Positions 1 to 8,235 are shown, numbered from the stretch's first letter. The stretch is DNA of 64,000 nt from Sphingopyxis sp. (GCA_013823985.1 PNNB01000001.1:62001-126000); one strand, 5' to 3'. Translations and numbers: made by a program. The notes: generated from the letters alone by a model not told the origin.

Positions 1-774
1 ACGCCGGATGAAAATTATTTCCGGTCGTTGGAACGGGCCATGGCCTTTACCGTGCCGCGTCCATCCATCCTTGTGGTGAACTACCCGTCCAACCCAACGG
101 CCGAGACCGTGGATTTGGCCTTTTACGAGCGGCTGGTCGCTTGGGCGAAAGAGAACAAGGTCTGGATCCTGTCCGATCTTGCCTATTCCGAACTTTATTT
201 TGACGGCAACCCGACGCCCTCGATCCTTCAGGTGAAGGGCGGCAAGGATGTTGCTGTCGAATTTACCTCATTGTCCAAAACCTATTCGATGGCCGGGTGG
301 CGCGTTGGTTTTGCTGTGGGCAACCGCCAATTGATTGCGGCAATGACGCGGGTCAAAAGCTATCTCGATTATGGCGCTTTCACCCCGATACAGGCCGCGG
401 CCTGCGCTGCGCTGAATGGGCCACAGGATATTGTCGAACAGAACCGGCAGCTTTATCACAAACGCCGCGACATATTGGTCGAGGCATTTGGCCGTGCCGG
501 TTGGGACATTCCGCCGCCGCGCGCGTCCATGTTTGCTTGGGCACCGTTACCGCCCGCGCTGGCACATCTCGGCAGTCTCGAATTTTCGAAGCAGATGCTG
601 ACCCATGCCAAGGTCGCCGTCGCTCCGGGCGTTGGTTATGGTGAAGATGGCGAAGGCTATGTGCGCATCGCCATGGTGGAAAATGAGCATCGCCTGCGGC
701 AGGCCGCCCGCAATGTGAAGCGCTACCTCCAGTCGATGGGGGTCAACACACCAAGCCAGTCGAAAGTAATTTAA
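1..774 (+). CDS. Class I/II PLP aminotransferase, 5'-truncated by window edge
   Basis: The reading frame is open from base 1, so the N-terminus lies outside the window; about 257 residues are present. The segment SLSKTYSMAGWRVGF carries the Schiff-base lysine and the downstream GWRxG arginine motif of fold-type I aminotransferases. VNYPSNPTAETV is the typical NPT loop that contacts the cofactor. The pattern resembles the alanine/LL-diaminopimelate aminotransferase group (AlaC-like), which moves amino groups between amino acids and 2-oxo acids in the cytoplasm. The stop codon is followed one base later by the ATG of the thioesterase, so the two are probably co-transcribed. Exact substrate cannot be decided from the fragment. 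Confidence 0.88.
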   Translation, partial: TPDENYFRSLERAMAFTVPRPSILVVNYPSNPTAETVDLAFYERLVAWAKENKVWILSDLAYSELYFDGNPTPSILQVKGGKDVAVEFTSLSKTYSMAGWRVGFAVGNRQLIAAMTRVKSYLDYGAFTPIQAAACAALNGPQDIVEQNRQLYHKRRDILVEAFGRAGWDIPPPRASMFAWAPLPPALAHLGSLEFSKQMLTHAKVAVAPGVGYGEDGEGYVRIAMVENEHRLRQAARNVKRYLQSMGVNTPSQSKVI

Positions 775-775
775 C

Positions 776-1246
776 ATGGCGCGCAGCGATTTTGCCTTCA
801 GCCACCGCTTTCGCGTGCGCTGGTCCGAGACCGACGCGCAAGGCGTCGTCTTCAACGCCCGCTATCTCGACTATGCCGACGTTGCGATTACGGAATATTG
901 GCGCGAAACCAAATTTCGCGAAATGGCAGGCGGCGAGCCGCTCGAATTCCATGTCAAAAAGGCTACCGTGACCTGGTTCGCACCGATTCTGCCCGACGAG
1001 CTGATTGATGTCATGGCACGTACGGTCGCCACCGGCCGGACAAGCATGACGCAGATTGTCGAGATACATGGCGCGCGCGAAGACGGCGCTGATGACCTGC
1101 GGGCGACGGTGGATCTGGTAAGTGTTTACGTCGATCTGGAATTACACCGTCCCATACCGCTGCCCGAATGGGTAGGGCCTGCATTTGCGGATTTCGACAA
1201 ACAAGCACCCGCCGCTATGGCGAATTTGGAAAATAGCGGGGTTTAG
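776..1246 (+). CDS. Hotdog-fold acyl-CoA thioesterase (4HBT/YbgC-like)
   Basis: A 156-residue protein with the 4-hydroxybenzoyl-CoA thioesterase signature near the N-terminus: WSETDAQGVVFNARYLDYAD, where the Asp of TDAQG is the expected catalytic residue. The length fits single-domain hotdog enzymes, which act as dimers or tetramers and hydrolyse acyl-CoA thioesters in the cytoplasm. It starts one base after the aminotransferase stop and is followed five bases after its own stop by the methyltransferase, so all three probably form one operon. The substrate is unknown; YbgC-like enzymes prefer short or medium chains. Confidence 0.82.
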   Translation: MARSDFAFSHRFRVRWSETDAQGVVFNARYLDYADVAITEYWRETKFREMAGGEPLEFHVKKATVTWFAPILPDELIDVMARTVATGRTSMTQIVEIHGAREDGADDLRATVDLVSVYVDLELHRPIPLPEWVGPAFADFDKQAPAAMANLENSGV

Positions 1247-1250
1247 GGCG

Positions 1251-1997
1251 TTGAGCAGCACCTTTGGTCGCCGGACGCAAGCTGCCCTTTTGCTGGCCTC
1301 GCTCGGCGCCACCGTTCTGGCGTGCAAACCGGTTGAAGAGGTCAGCAATCGCCCCGCAACTTCACTTGAATTTCCAAGCCCGTACCGCCCGGTGTCCGAA
1401 GCCGGTGATACCCAATTTTCGACAGAAGCGGCACGCGATGAGGCTGGTGAAGCCAAATTTGTCATGGACTGGGCCGGCATTAAGCTAGGGACCACAGTTG
1501 CCGATATCGGGGCAGGGGAAGGCTATTACACCATACGTTTGGCCGAACGGGTCGGGCCCAAAGGGCGTGTTCTGGCGCAGGACATCAACCGCGGCGCGCT
1601 GGACCGGCTTGGCGAACGCGTGACCCGCGAACAGCTGGACAATGTGGCAATCAAGGAAGGCGCCATCGATGATCCGCGCCTGCCCGAAAAAAGTTTCGAC
1701 CGCATTTTCATGGTGCACATGTACCATGAAGTCGACGAACCCTATGCGTTCCTCTGGCGCCTCCGTCCCGCCCTTGCCAAGGGAGGGGAGGTGATTGTTG
1801 TGGACCGCGACCGTGCAACCGATCAGCACGGCATTCCGCCAAAGCTTCTGTTCTGCGAATTTGCAGCGGTCGGCTACCGTTTGACCGGCTTCAGCGAAGA
1901 GTTGAAGCTTGGCGGCTACATAGCGCGATTTACCTTGTCAGGGCCGCGACCCGAACCTGAGGCGATCAAAACCTGCGGCACCCCGCCAAAAAAATGA
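1251..1997 (+). CDS. Exported lipoprotein-type SAM-dependent methyltransferase
   Basis: Starting at TTG 1251, the product has about 248 residues. The N-terminus has basic residues (FGRRTQ), a hydrophobic stretch and a lipobox-like LGATVLAC, so it is predicted to be a lipoprotein. The body is a class I methyltransferase: motif I is VADIGAGEGYYT, and later parts read FDRIFMVHMYHEVDEPY and GGEVIVVDRD. The frame is open farther upstream (to 1185) but that would overlap the thioesterase; TTG 1251 lies just after its stop and directly before the signal peptide. A SAM enzyme outside the cytoplasm is puzzling because SAM is cytoplasmic; similar exported methyltransferase-like proteins are, from memory, common in sphingomonads. 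Function unknown. Confidence 0.75.
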   Translation: MSSTFGRRTQAALLLASLGATVLACKPVEEVSNRPATSLEFPSPYRPVSEAGDTQFSTEAARDEAGEAKFVMDWAGIKLGTTVADIGAGEGYYTIRLAERVGPKGRVLAQDINRGALDRLGERVTREQLDNVAIKEGAIDDPRLPEKSFDRIFMVHMYHEVDEPYAFLWRLRPALAKGGEVIVVDRDRATDQHGIPPKLLFCEFAAVGYRLTGFSEELKLGGYIARFTLSGPRPEPEAIKTCGTPPKK

Positions 1998-2026
1998 CCC
2001 CCAAACCCAATAAGGGGTTGAGGGTC
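1996..2026. terminator. Hairpin between convergent genes
   Basis: Arms 1996-2008 and 2014-2026 pair at 11 of 13 positions around a short loop, directly at the end of the methyltransferase gene. There is no good T-run after it on the plus strand, so termination is plausible but unproven. The rest of the gap up to 2179 shows nothing else I can name. Confidence 0.4.
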
Positions 2027-2179
2027 AGATACGGATCGCCGGTTGGGTTCGGGGGTTGGCAATCCGAGTCGAGATAAATTCGCACGAGGATTTTACCCTT
2101 TTGCCTCACCGCTGACAAATCACGCAGAATCCGATTAAGTCCAAAATGGACTGAATTAGCTGCAACGCGATTGGACCGT

Positions 2180-2722
2180 TCAATCGCCTTCGAAATCGAT
2201 CAGGCATTTCACCTCGATGCCCTGATTGCGCAGTCGCGCCGCTCCGCCCAAGTCGGGTAGATCGACGATAAACAGCGCCTGTTCGACCTTGCCGCCACCT
2301 TGCCGGATCAGCTCGACCCCTGCCGAGGCTGTTCCGCCGGTCGCGATCAGGTCGTCGACCAGCAACACTTTCTGGCCCGGCCGGACATGACCGACATGCA
2401 TCTCAATGCGGTCGGTGCCATATTCCAGCGCATAATCTGCGCCGATTTTCTCACCCGGCAACTTGCCCGGCTTGCGTAGCATCAACTTGCCCAGACCAAG
2501 CGCGTAGGAAAGGCCCGCAGCAACAACAAAGCCGCGCGCTTCGATGCCGGCAATCAGTTGGGTATCCGGCGCCACCATCGCAGCCAGCCGGTCGATCGTG
2601 GCGCGAAACCCGGGGCCGTCCAGAAGCAATGTCGAAACGTCGCGAAACAATATCCCGGGCTTCGGATAATCGGGGATCGTCCGAATCAGGGCTGCGAGGT
2701 CGGCATTATCTGTCATGGGCAA
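2180..2722 (-). CDS. apt: Adenine phosphoribosyltransferase
   Basis: This 180-residue protein is the usual length for Apt, which converts adenine plus PRPP to AMP in purine salvage. The PRPP-binding motif VLLVDDLIATGGTA is at about residues 119-132. The N-terminal IPDYPKPGILFRDVS and the EARGF segment are also typical. The listed start gives MPMTDN; the second Met (2716) is an equally good start. It is monocistronic as far as can be seen, lying convergent to the methyltransferase and divergent from the DUF2975 operon. Confidence 0.95.
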   Translation of the reverse strand: MPMTDNADLAALIRTIPDYPKPGILFRDVSTLLLDGPGFRATIDRLAAMVAPDTQLIAGIEARGFVVAAGLSYALGLGKLMLRKPGKLPGEKIGADYALEYGTDRIEMHVGHVRPGQKVLLVDDLIATGGTASAGVELIRQGGGKVEQALFIVDLPDLGGAARLRNQGIEVKCLIDFEGD

Positions 2723-2798
2723 GGAGTGCCTTGAACATCTGAAAGTTTCAAAGGAAAACCGCAGATTTTGGCAATATTATCGAAAAACAATAAAACTA

Positions 2799-2827
2799 TT
2801 GACGCGAATCAATGTTAGACATATTGA
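2799..2827 (+). promoter_or_regulatory. Candidate sigma-70-type promoter of the DUF2975 operon
   Basis: TTGACG at 2799-2804 and TATTGA at 2822-2827 are separated by 17 bases. The region is AT-rich compared with its surroundings and ends 30 bases before the ATG at 2858. A Shine-Dalgarno GGAG at 2848-2851 follows. The match is by eye only. Confidence 0.45.
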
Positions 2828-2857
2828 ATAACAACATGAACAACATTGGAGATCGAT

Positions 2858-3388
2858 ATGACTGAAATAGCCGACAACCGCATTTTGCGGATCACAAGAT
2901 GGCTCGTGTACCTGATCATGGGGTTGGTGGCGTTTGCCGGTTCCGTGCTGGCAATAGTATGCGTTGTTTTGCCCTTCTATTGGACAGAGGCCATGGCCGA
3001 GTTGAACACGGTCCATCCGAACCTTGATCCTTTGACCCTGCTTCCACACCTGCTTTCGGTGTTTGCGCTGGGTATACTGACACTGGGGCTTATCTGGACC
3101 ATGATGCGCAAATTACTGGCGATTATCGCCAGTGTCGAAGAAGGTAATCCCTTCGTTTGTGCCAATGCCATCCGCTTGAAGGCTATTGGCTGGCTGATGG
3201 TCGGATTGCAGATTGCGGGCGTACCGCTCGCCATTGCGGCCGGTAAAGCGGCCGATCTGTTCGGTGAATCCGATACCGGATGGGATATGTCGATCAACGG
3301 CATCCTTGCGATCCTGCTCGTGTTCATTCTGGCGGGAATCTTCGAACGCGGCGCCGAAATGCGCGAAGAATTGGAGGGAACGGTCTGA
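2858..3388 (+). CDS. DUF2975 family membrane protein
   Basis: About 176 residues with four hydrophobic segments (roughly residues 13-38, 58-80, 107-126 and 145-163), as expected for DUF2975 inner-membrane proteins. ATG 2858 is chosen over the upstream TTG because GGAG sits seven bases before it. DUF2975 genes are commonly paired with a small YozG-like XRE regulator, and here the regulator overlaps the stop codon (TGATG). The partner relationship suggests a membrane sensor or antagonist of that regulator, but the biochemical role is unknown. Confidence 0.85.
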   Translation: MTEIADNRILRITRWLVYLIMGLVAFAGSVLAIVCVVLPFYWTEAMAELNTVHPNLDPLTLLPHLLSVFALGILTLGLIWTMMRKLLAIIASVEEGNPFVCANAIRLKAIGWLMVGLQIAGVPLAIAAGKAADLFGESDTGWDMSINGILAILLVFILAGIFERGAEMREELEGTV

Positions 3389-3600
3389 TGCCTGTCACGG
3401 TTAAACTGGACGACCTCCTTTACGCCAAGCGCATGACGCTGACCGAACTGGCCGAACGGGTCGATATCACGCTCGCAAATCTCTCGATCCTGAAAACCGG
3501 AAAAGCCAAGGCCATCCGATTTTCGACACTCGAGGCGATTTGCAAGGTTCTGGAATGCCAGCCTGGCGATCTGCTGGGATTTGAAGAAGGAGAAATATAA
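3388..3600 (+). CDS. XRE/Cro-type small transcription regulator (YozG-like)
   Basis: 70 residues, starting at the ATG that overlaps the preceding TGA; a longer upstream frame exists but overlaps the DUF2975 gene. The whole protein is one helix-turn-helix: LTELAERVDITLANLSILKT is helix 2, turn and recognition helix. It is followed by IRFSTLEAICKVLECQPGDLL, the standard end of the Cro/C1 domain. It lacks any effector domain, so activity is probably controlled through a partner such as the neighbouring membrane protein. It likely binds DNA near its own operon. Confidence 0.9.
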   Translation: MPVTVKLDDLLYAKRMTLTELAERVDITLANLSILKTGKAKAIRFSTLEAICKVLECQPGDLLGFEEGEI

Positions 3601-3686
3601 TGCAGCTAGCGTTCAAAATTTCGATACCGCCGCGCATACTTCTCATCGCGGCGATGGTCGGCCTCACGGCTCTCTTTTTGAGCTGA
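3600..3686 (+). CDS. Candidate 28-residue hydrophobic small protein
   Basis: The last base of the regulator's TAA is the first base of this ATG (TAATG), and AAGGAG lies just upstream, so translation coupling is likely. The predicted peptide begins MQLAFKISIPPRILL and continues with a hydrophobic run ending in LFLS, long enough for one membrane span. It ends 24 bases before a strong terminator, so it would be the third gene of the DUF2975 operon. No family recognised; coding status rests on position, ribosome site and hydrophobicity only. Confidence 0.5.
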   Translation: MQLAFKISIPPRILLIAAMVGLTALFLS

Positions 3687-3709
3687 GCGCGAAAAGGCAA
3701 AGGAACAAG

Positions 3710-3743
3710 GCGCGGCCGCTCATTCGGCCGCGCTTCCTTTTTA
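3710..3743 (+). terminator. Rho-independent terminator of the DUF2975 operon
   Basis: A perfect nine-base-pair GC stem (3710-3718 with 3725-3733) with a six-base loop is followed by TTCCTTTTTAT. This is a textbook intrinsic terminator on the plus strand and closes the three-gene operon. Confidence 0.85.
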
Positions 3744-3908
3744 TCCGAGGGCCGATGCGCGGCAAAAAGCTGCTCCGGCCGTGAACCCCAGATGAACCCG
3801 GGTCTTTGATCCTCAACTCACCGTTGTGAAGGCACGATGCGCCCCATGATCGATGCCCGAATACTGCGATGAACCGTTTTCTCACTGTCCCAAAGACAGG
3901 AGATTGAA

Positions 3909-4805
3909 ATGACCCACCAACATAAGCTCGCCCTAGCCGGAAAAACGGCAGTCATCGCAGCGCTGATGAGCGGTTCTTCCCTCGTCTGGGCGCAGGACGC
4001 CACCACGCCTGCGGCACCCGCACCCACTCCCGCTGCTGAATCAGCTTTTGCGCCGCCACCTGTTGTGCGCACCTTGCCGACTGAAAATGACGTGGTGAAC
4101 CCCGCCGCGGCAGAGCAAGCGGCTCAAGAAAAGGTGGTGAAGCAAGCACCAAAACCCGCATCGGCACCACCCGCCAGAGTACGGAGCGATGCACCGGCCC
4201 GGCCCACTGCTGCGGTGGCCCCCGACCCGGTCAGCGTAGATAATGACGCGACGGAAATGCCCGTGGCTACCCCGCCACAAACAGATTTGATCCAACCAGC
4301 GGCGTCGACGGAGCCAGCAGCCGACGCGGTAGCCTTTGCAGATGACAGTGTGGCAGAACAAGACGCCACAACGGGCGAAGATGTGACCTTGATCGGCGGC
4401 ATGGCAGCGGCATTGGCTGCACTCGGTATTGGAGCAGCGTTTTTCGCACGCCGTCGCCGCAAGCCAGCGGATATAGACCGCGCAACGCCTGTCGACGCTG
4501 CGCCTGCTTTCGTGGCAGCGCAACCCGTGCGGGAAACGAGTATGTTTCAGCAGTTCGACCGGACTCCTGCGCCGCAAACGATCATCGCGCGCAAGCCCGT
4601 ACAGGGACGTTCGGATATTCCGGTCACCGACCCGTTATTTTCGACACCTGTGGTCGCCGGTCCAATAACCGATCCGCTTTTTGCGCCCCGCAATGCGGTG
4701 GAGCCGCCGATCACGGACCCGCTGTTCGCCAAACATGACCGCTTCGTTGGTCGTGCGCGAAACCCGAGTGACGTGGAGCCGAGAAAGCCTGAGCTCGTTT
4801 CCTAA
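3909..4805 (+). CDS. Secreted Ala/Pro-rich single-pass membrane protein with TDPLF repeats
   Basis: 298 residues. A signal peptide ends near VWAQ (about residue 28). A long low-complexity Ala/Pro region follows, then a membrane span (about 162-178) stopped by the basic run RRRRK, then a tail of about 115 residues. The tail carries three copies of a short motif: PVTDPLF, PITDPLF and PITDPLF at about residues 238, 251 and 270. The layout predicts an N-terminal half outside the inner membrane and a cytoplasmic tail. Similar proteins in sphingomonads are, from memory, sometimes labelled LPXTG-like anchors, but there is no sortase motif here. Function unknown. Confidence 0.72.
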   Translation: MTHQHKLALAGKTAVIAALMSGSSLVWAQDATTPAAPAPTPAAESAFAPPPVVRTLPTENDVVNPAAAEQAAQEKVVKQAPKPASAPPARVRSDAPARPTAAVAPDPVSVDNDATEMPVATPPQTDLIQPAASTEPAADAVAFADDSVAEQDATTGEDVTLIGGMAAALAALGIGAAFFARRRRKPADIDRATPVDAAPAFVAAQPVRETSMFQQFDRTPAPQTIIARKPVQGRSDIPVTDPLFSTPVVAGPITDPLFAPRNAVEPPITDPLFAKHDRFVGRARNPSDVEPRKPELVS

Positions 4806-4827
4806 TCCTGTGTGATCCCCAAACGAA

Positions 4828-4857
4828 AATGGGCGGCCTATCGCTCGGCCGCCCATT
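4828..4857. terminator. Bidirectional terminator between the TDPLF protein and rplL
   Basis: Arms 4828-4838 and 4847-4857 form a perfect 11-base-pair GC-rich stem. On the plus strand the stem leads into a T-run (ATTATTTTTT), and on the minus strand into TTTTCGTTT. It can therefore end both the plus-strand gene and the rplJL transcript. Confidence 0.85.
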
Positions 4858-4882
4858 ATTTTTTCCCGTTGGGGAAACCGAA

Positions 4883-5257
4883 TTACTTCAGTTCGACAGT
4901 ACCACCAGCAGCGGTGATCTTCGCCTTGATTTCTTCGGCTTCAGCCTTGTTAACGCCTTCCTTGATGGCCTTCGGAGCCGACTCAACAAGAGCCTTGGCT
5001 TCGGTCAGACCAAGCGCGGTGATGGCGCGGACTTCCTTGATGACGGCGATCTTGTTGCCGCCGTCGCCGGTCAGGATTACGTCAAATTCGGTTTGCTCTT
5101 CAGCAGCCGGTGCAGCGGCACCAGCAGCAGGTGCTGCAACAGCAACAGCAGCAGCGGCGCTAACGCCCCACTTTTCTTCCAAAGCCTTTGCAAGGTCAGC
5201 CGCTTCGAGAACGGTCAGCGACGAGAGCTGCTCAACGAGCTTTTCAATATCAGCCAT
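4883..5257 (-). CDS. rplL: 50S ribosomal protein L7/L12
   Basis: 124 residues with the standard layout. The N-terminal dimerisation domain contains [18 protein letters not shown], an Ala-rich hinge follows, and the C-terminal factor-binding domain has [16 protein letters not shown] and [17 protein letters not shown]. Several copies form the ribosomal stalk that recruits elongation factors. It lies 75 bases downstream of rplJ. In most bacteria rpoB would come next, but here a terminator and an unrelated convergent gene follow. Confidence 0.98.
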   Translation of the reverse strand: MADIEKLVEQLSSLTVLEAADLAKALEEKWGVSAAAAVAVAAPAAGAAAPAAEEQTEFDVILTGDGGNKIAVIKEVRAITALGLTEAKALVESAPKAIKEGVNKAEAEEIKAKITAAGGTVELK

Positions 5258-5332
5258 AAAAATAACACTCCGATTTTCTAGTCTATCTGTAGGGCCCGTC
5301 CGGATGGACGCAGCCGGTTAATCCAAAAAAAA

Positions 5333-5848
5333 TTAAGCTGCTTCTGTCGCAGCATAGGCACCAAATACCCGTGCCAGTTTCGCAGCAGGTGCGGTCGACA
5401 GCTGGGCGATCTTCGTTGCCGGTGCCTGTACCAGGCCGACAATGGTAGCGCGCAGTTCGTCGAGCGATGGCATCGAAGCCAACGCCTTCACACCGTTTAC
5501 ATCGAGGAAGGTGTCACCCATCGCACCGCCGACAATTTCAAGTTTGTCATTGGTCTTGGCGAACTCGACCGCAATCTTTGCAGCGGCGACCGGGTCCGAC
5601 GATGTGGCGAGCGCCGTAGGTCCGGTAAGCAAATCTGCTACCGCACCATATTGCGTTCCCTCAAGGGCGATCTTGGCAAGACGGTTCTTGGCGACCTTGT
5701 AGCTTGCGCCGGCATCCCGCATCTTCAAACGAAGGTCGGTCGATTGTGCAACCGTCAACCCGAGGTTCCGGGTAACGACAACAACCGCCGCTTCATTAAA
5801 AGTGGCGTTCAGCGATGCAACTGTTTCGGTCTTTTCAGAACGGTTCAT
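5333..5848 (-). CDS. rplJ: 50S ribosomal protein L10
   Basis: 171 residues, the usual alphaproteobacterial length. [17 protein letters not shown] at the start and [11 protein letters not shown] followed by the AT-rich [12 protein letters not shown] segment are typical of L10, which anchors L7/L12 dimers to 23S rRNA. The ribosome binding site AAAAGGAGT lies just upstream. It forms an operon with rplL, separated by 75 bases. It is normally regulated by L10 binding to its own leader. Confidence 0.97.
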   Translation of the reverse strand: MNRSEKTETVASLNATFNEAAVVVVTRNLGLTVAQSTDLRLKMRDAGASYKVAKNRLAKIALEGTQYGAVADLLTGPTALATSSDPVAAAKIAVEFAKTNDKLEIVGGAMGDTFLDVNGVKALASMPSLDELRATIVGLVQAPATKIAQLSTAPAAKLARVFGAYAATEAA

Positions 5849-6293
5849 GCATTACTCCTTTTTCGGGTCTCTCCGGCGGACCGGACAAACCCAACACGAA
5901 ATTCGAACCACGCAGATGCGTGATCCGTAACTTAGTCCGTGGGGAAGTTTCATGCCGAACTCGCGACAATGAACGTCGGGAGTGTTTGGCGAAGGCAGGC
6001 ACAAGGGCCAAACCTGAAATCTCTATCCCCGTCTAGGCTGGACATTAAGATGGGCAAATTCCCATCACCAACTGTCTCGGACGGTTGTCCGGAAAGGCCG
6101 TCGCCTCACCGAACGTCGCCGCCACTAGCAGGATCAGGGGCAGAGTCAAGGCCGTTACGGAAATCTGCGGGGCGGAAGGCCGCCAATATCCCGAAAACTT
6201 GTGCGGCTTTGGACAAATTATCTTACTGGACAAGCTTTGCCGCGCTGACCTAATCCGGTCGCTTGAAAGCGCCAAGGCAAGATAGGAGCAGAT
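5849..6293. other. 445-base gap: rplJ leader and upstream region of the SnoaL-like gene
   Basis: No convincing gene. The minus-strand half should contain the rplJ promoter and 5' leader, where L10 autoregulation would act, but I could not draw a specific conserved leader structure by eye. A minus-strand frame ending at 6045 has a signal-peptide-like stretch (LTLPLILLVAATFGEATAF) but only a weak TTG start. The plus-strand side must hold the promoter of the gene at 6294; no good promoter boxes were seen. Confidence 0.4.
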
Positions 6294-6707
6294 ATGCCGG
6301 ATGTCCGTGAAACCACTATGGCCCTGATCGAACGCTATTATACCGCGTTCAACGCCATGGACATTGAAGGCATTTTGGCCTGCCTCACCGACGACATAGC
6401 CCATGACATCAATCAGGGCGAACGCGAAACCGGCAAGGATGCGTTTCGCGCCTTTCTGGGCCGGATGGACCATGCCTATAGCGAACAGTTACGCGACATA
6501 GTCATCATGACCAGCCCGGACGGCGGACGTGCCGCTGCCGAATTCATGGTGCATGGCATCTATAAGGTTGCGGACGAAGGCTTCCCTGCCGCGCACGGCC
6601 AAAGCTATACCTTGCCCGCCGGCGGCTTCTTCGAAATCCGCGACGGCAAGATTGCGCGGGTCTCGGTCTATTATAACCTGGCCGACTGGATCGCCCAGGT
6701 TTCATGA
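6294..6707 (+). CDS. SnoaL-like / ketosteroid isomerase-related NTF2-fold protein
   Basis: 137 residues with an NTF2-like pattern. The opening helix is ALIERYYTAFNAMDIEGILACL, followed by DDIAHDINQGERETGKDAFRAFL. The final strands are GGFFEIRDGKIARVSVYYNLADW. This matches, from memory, the 'ketosteroid isomerase-related protein' group, small enzymes or binding proteins for hydrophobic ligands. It overlaps the next gene by four bases (ATGA), so SnoaL-like, GNAT and nitrilase genes form one translationally coupled operon. The substrate is unknown. Confidence 0.8.
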   Translation: MPDVRETTMALIERYYTAFNAMDIEGILACLTDDIAHDINQGERETGKDAFRAFLGRMDHAYSEQLRDIVIMTSPDGGRAAAEFMVHGIYKVADEGFPAAHGQSYTLPAGGFFEIRDGKIARVSVYYNLADWIAQVS

Positions 6708-7294
6708 CCATCACCGTCCGCACTTTGACAGATGCGGAGGAGCGTGCCGCCGCCATTCCGGCGCTGTCCGAATTGCGCATCCGCATCTTTCGCGACTGGC
6801 CTTATCTCTATGAGGGCACGACGGAATATGAAGCCGAGTATCTCGCTGAGTTCATGCGCGAGCCGGGTTCGGCATTGATCGTCGCACAGGATGGCGATGC
6901 GATTATAGGTGCGGCAACAGCATCGCCGATGGCAGGGCAAAAGCCCGAGTTTCAGGAACCGTTGCGGCAGATGGGGCTGGACTTCGCGCGGATTTTCTAT
7001 TTCGGGGAGTCGGTCTTGCTTACGGCATATCAGGGTCAGGGCATCGGCCACCGCTTCTTCGACGCCCGCGAGGCTGCGGCACGGGCGGCAGGGGCGGCCC
7101 AGACCGCCTTTTGCGCGGTGATCCGTCCCGATGATCATCCGATGCGCCCTGAGGCGCCGCGCGACCTGCATCCCTTTTGGCGCGCCCGGGGCTATGCACC
7201 GGTTCCGGGTTTGACCGGAACGCTCGACTGGCAAGATGTGGGCGATGCCAATGAAAGTGCGCATCCTATGCAATTTTGGATGCGCGACCTGTGA
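6704..7294 (+). CDS. GNAT family N-acetyltransferase
   Basis: 196 residues. The acetyl-CoA loop is TAYQGQGIGHRFFDAREAAA, the Q/RxxGxG/A signature of GNAT enzymes, preceded by IIGAATASPM. It overlaps the upstream gene by four bases and the nitrilase start (GTGA) downstream. GNAT domains are also found fused to carbon-nitrogen hydrolases in one protein family, which supports a shared pathway here, presumably acting on an amine or amide metabolite. Confidence 0.88.
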   Translation: MTITVRTLTDAEERAAAIPALSELRIRIFRDWPYLYEGTTEYEAEYLAEFMREPGSALIVAQDGDAIIGAATASPMAGQKPEFQEPLRQMGLDFARIFYFGESVLLTAYQGQGIGHRFFDAREAAARAAGAAQTAFCAVIRPDDHPMRPEAPRDLHPFWRARGYAPVPGLTGTLDWQDVGDANESAHPMQFWMRDL

Positions 7295-8196
7295 CCGCGC
7301 CGATCCGCATCGCCGCCGCCCAATATGTTATCGGTCAACCCGACAGCTTTGCCGACTGGCAGGCCAAGGTGGCGCAATGGGTTACCGATGCGGTGGGGCA
7401 AGGCGCGCAGCTTTTGATATTCCCCGAATATGCCGCAATGGAACTCGCCGCGATCGACAGCGCGACGGAAAGCGACCTGCATGCGTCCCTACGCGCGGTG
7501 GTCGCGTTGGGGTCGCAGATCGACGCCCATTATGCGGACCTCGCACAACGCTTCGGCGTTACTGTGCTTGGTGGAACACGCCCCCATGGCCTCGACGACG
7601 GGCGGATCGTCAACCGGGCGACGCTTTACCTGCCGGATGGGCGAAGTGGGCATCAGGACAAGATCATGATGACGCGGTTTGAGCGTGAATCCTGGGACAT
7701 CAAGGGCGGCACCAGCCTGCATGTGTTCCGCACGCCGCTGGGGATGCTCGGCATATCCACCTGTTATGATGTCGAATTCCCCATGATTGCCCGGGCACAG
7801 GCGATGGCAGGGGCGCAGGTCATCCTCTGTCCGTCCTGCACCGACAGCTTGCAAGGCTATTGCCGCGTCCGGATCGGCGCGCAGGCAAGAGCATTGGAGA
7901 ACCAGATCTTCGTGGTGCAGGCACCCACAGTTGGCATGGCGCCATGGTCACCCGCGCTCGATGAAAATTACGGTGCCGCAGGGGTATTTGTTCCGCCCGA
8001 CGGCGACAGCCCGGACGACGGCGTGGTGGCTACCGGAACCGAAGGGCAGGGCGCGTGGGTTCTGGCCGACGTCGATGTGGCCCGTGTGGCCCGTTGGCGC
8101 AGCCAAGGGGCCGTGCGTCCCTTCGCGCACTGGCCCGAACAATATTGCGGGGAACAGGGCAGGGATCTGCCCGTCGAAATTATTCCGCTCGATTAA
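7291..8196 (+). CDS. Carbon-nitrogen hydrolase (nitrilase superfamily)
   Basis: 301 residues from GTG 7291, whose GTGA overlaps the GNAT stop; a TTG at 7276 is an alternative. The Glu-Lys-Cys triad is visible: E46 in LLIFPEYAAM, K124 in HQDKIMMTRFE and C158 in GISTCYDVEFP. Members hydrolyse amides or nitriles in the cytoplasm. The order SnoaL-like, GNAT, nitrilase points to one small metabolic pathway. The branch resembles the hydrolase half of GNAT-nitrilase fusion proteins. Substrate unknown. Confidence 0.9.
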   Translation: MTAPIRIAAAQYVIGQPDSFADWQAKVAQWVTDAVGQGAQLLIFPEYAAMELAAIDSATESDLHASLRAVVALGSQIDAHYADLAQRFGVTVLGGTRPHGLDDGRIVNRATLYLPDGRSGHQDKIMMTRFERESWDIKGGTSLHVFRTPLGMLGISTCYDVEFPMIARAQAMAGAQVILCPSCTDSLQGYCRVRIGAQARALENQIFVVQAPTVGMAPWSPALDENYGAAGVFVPPDGDSPDDGVVATGTEGQGAWVLADVDVARVARWRSQGAVRPFAHWPEQYCGEQGRDLPVEIIPLD

Positions 8197-8235
8197 ACTG
8201 TTCGCAAATCAGGGCGGAGCGGTTAGGGCGCAGCT

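Noticed and set aside
6045..6200. Minus-strand ORF end with a signal-peptide-like stretch in the rplJ upstream gap
   Set aside because: Only weak TTG starts, no ribosome site and no recognisable mature protein; the longer version overlaps the SnoaL-like gene.
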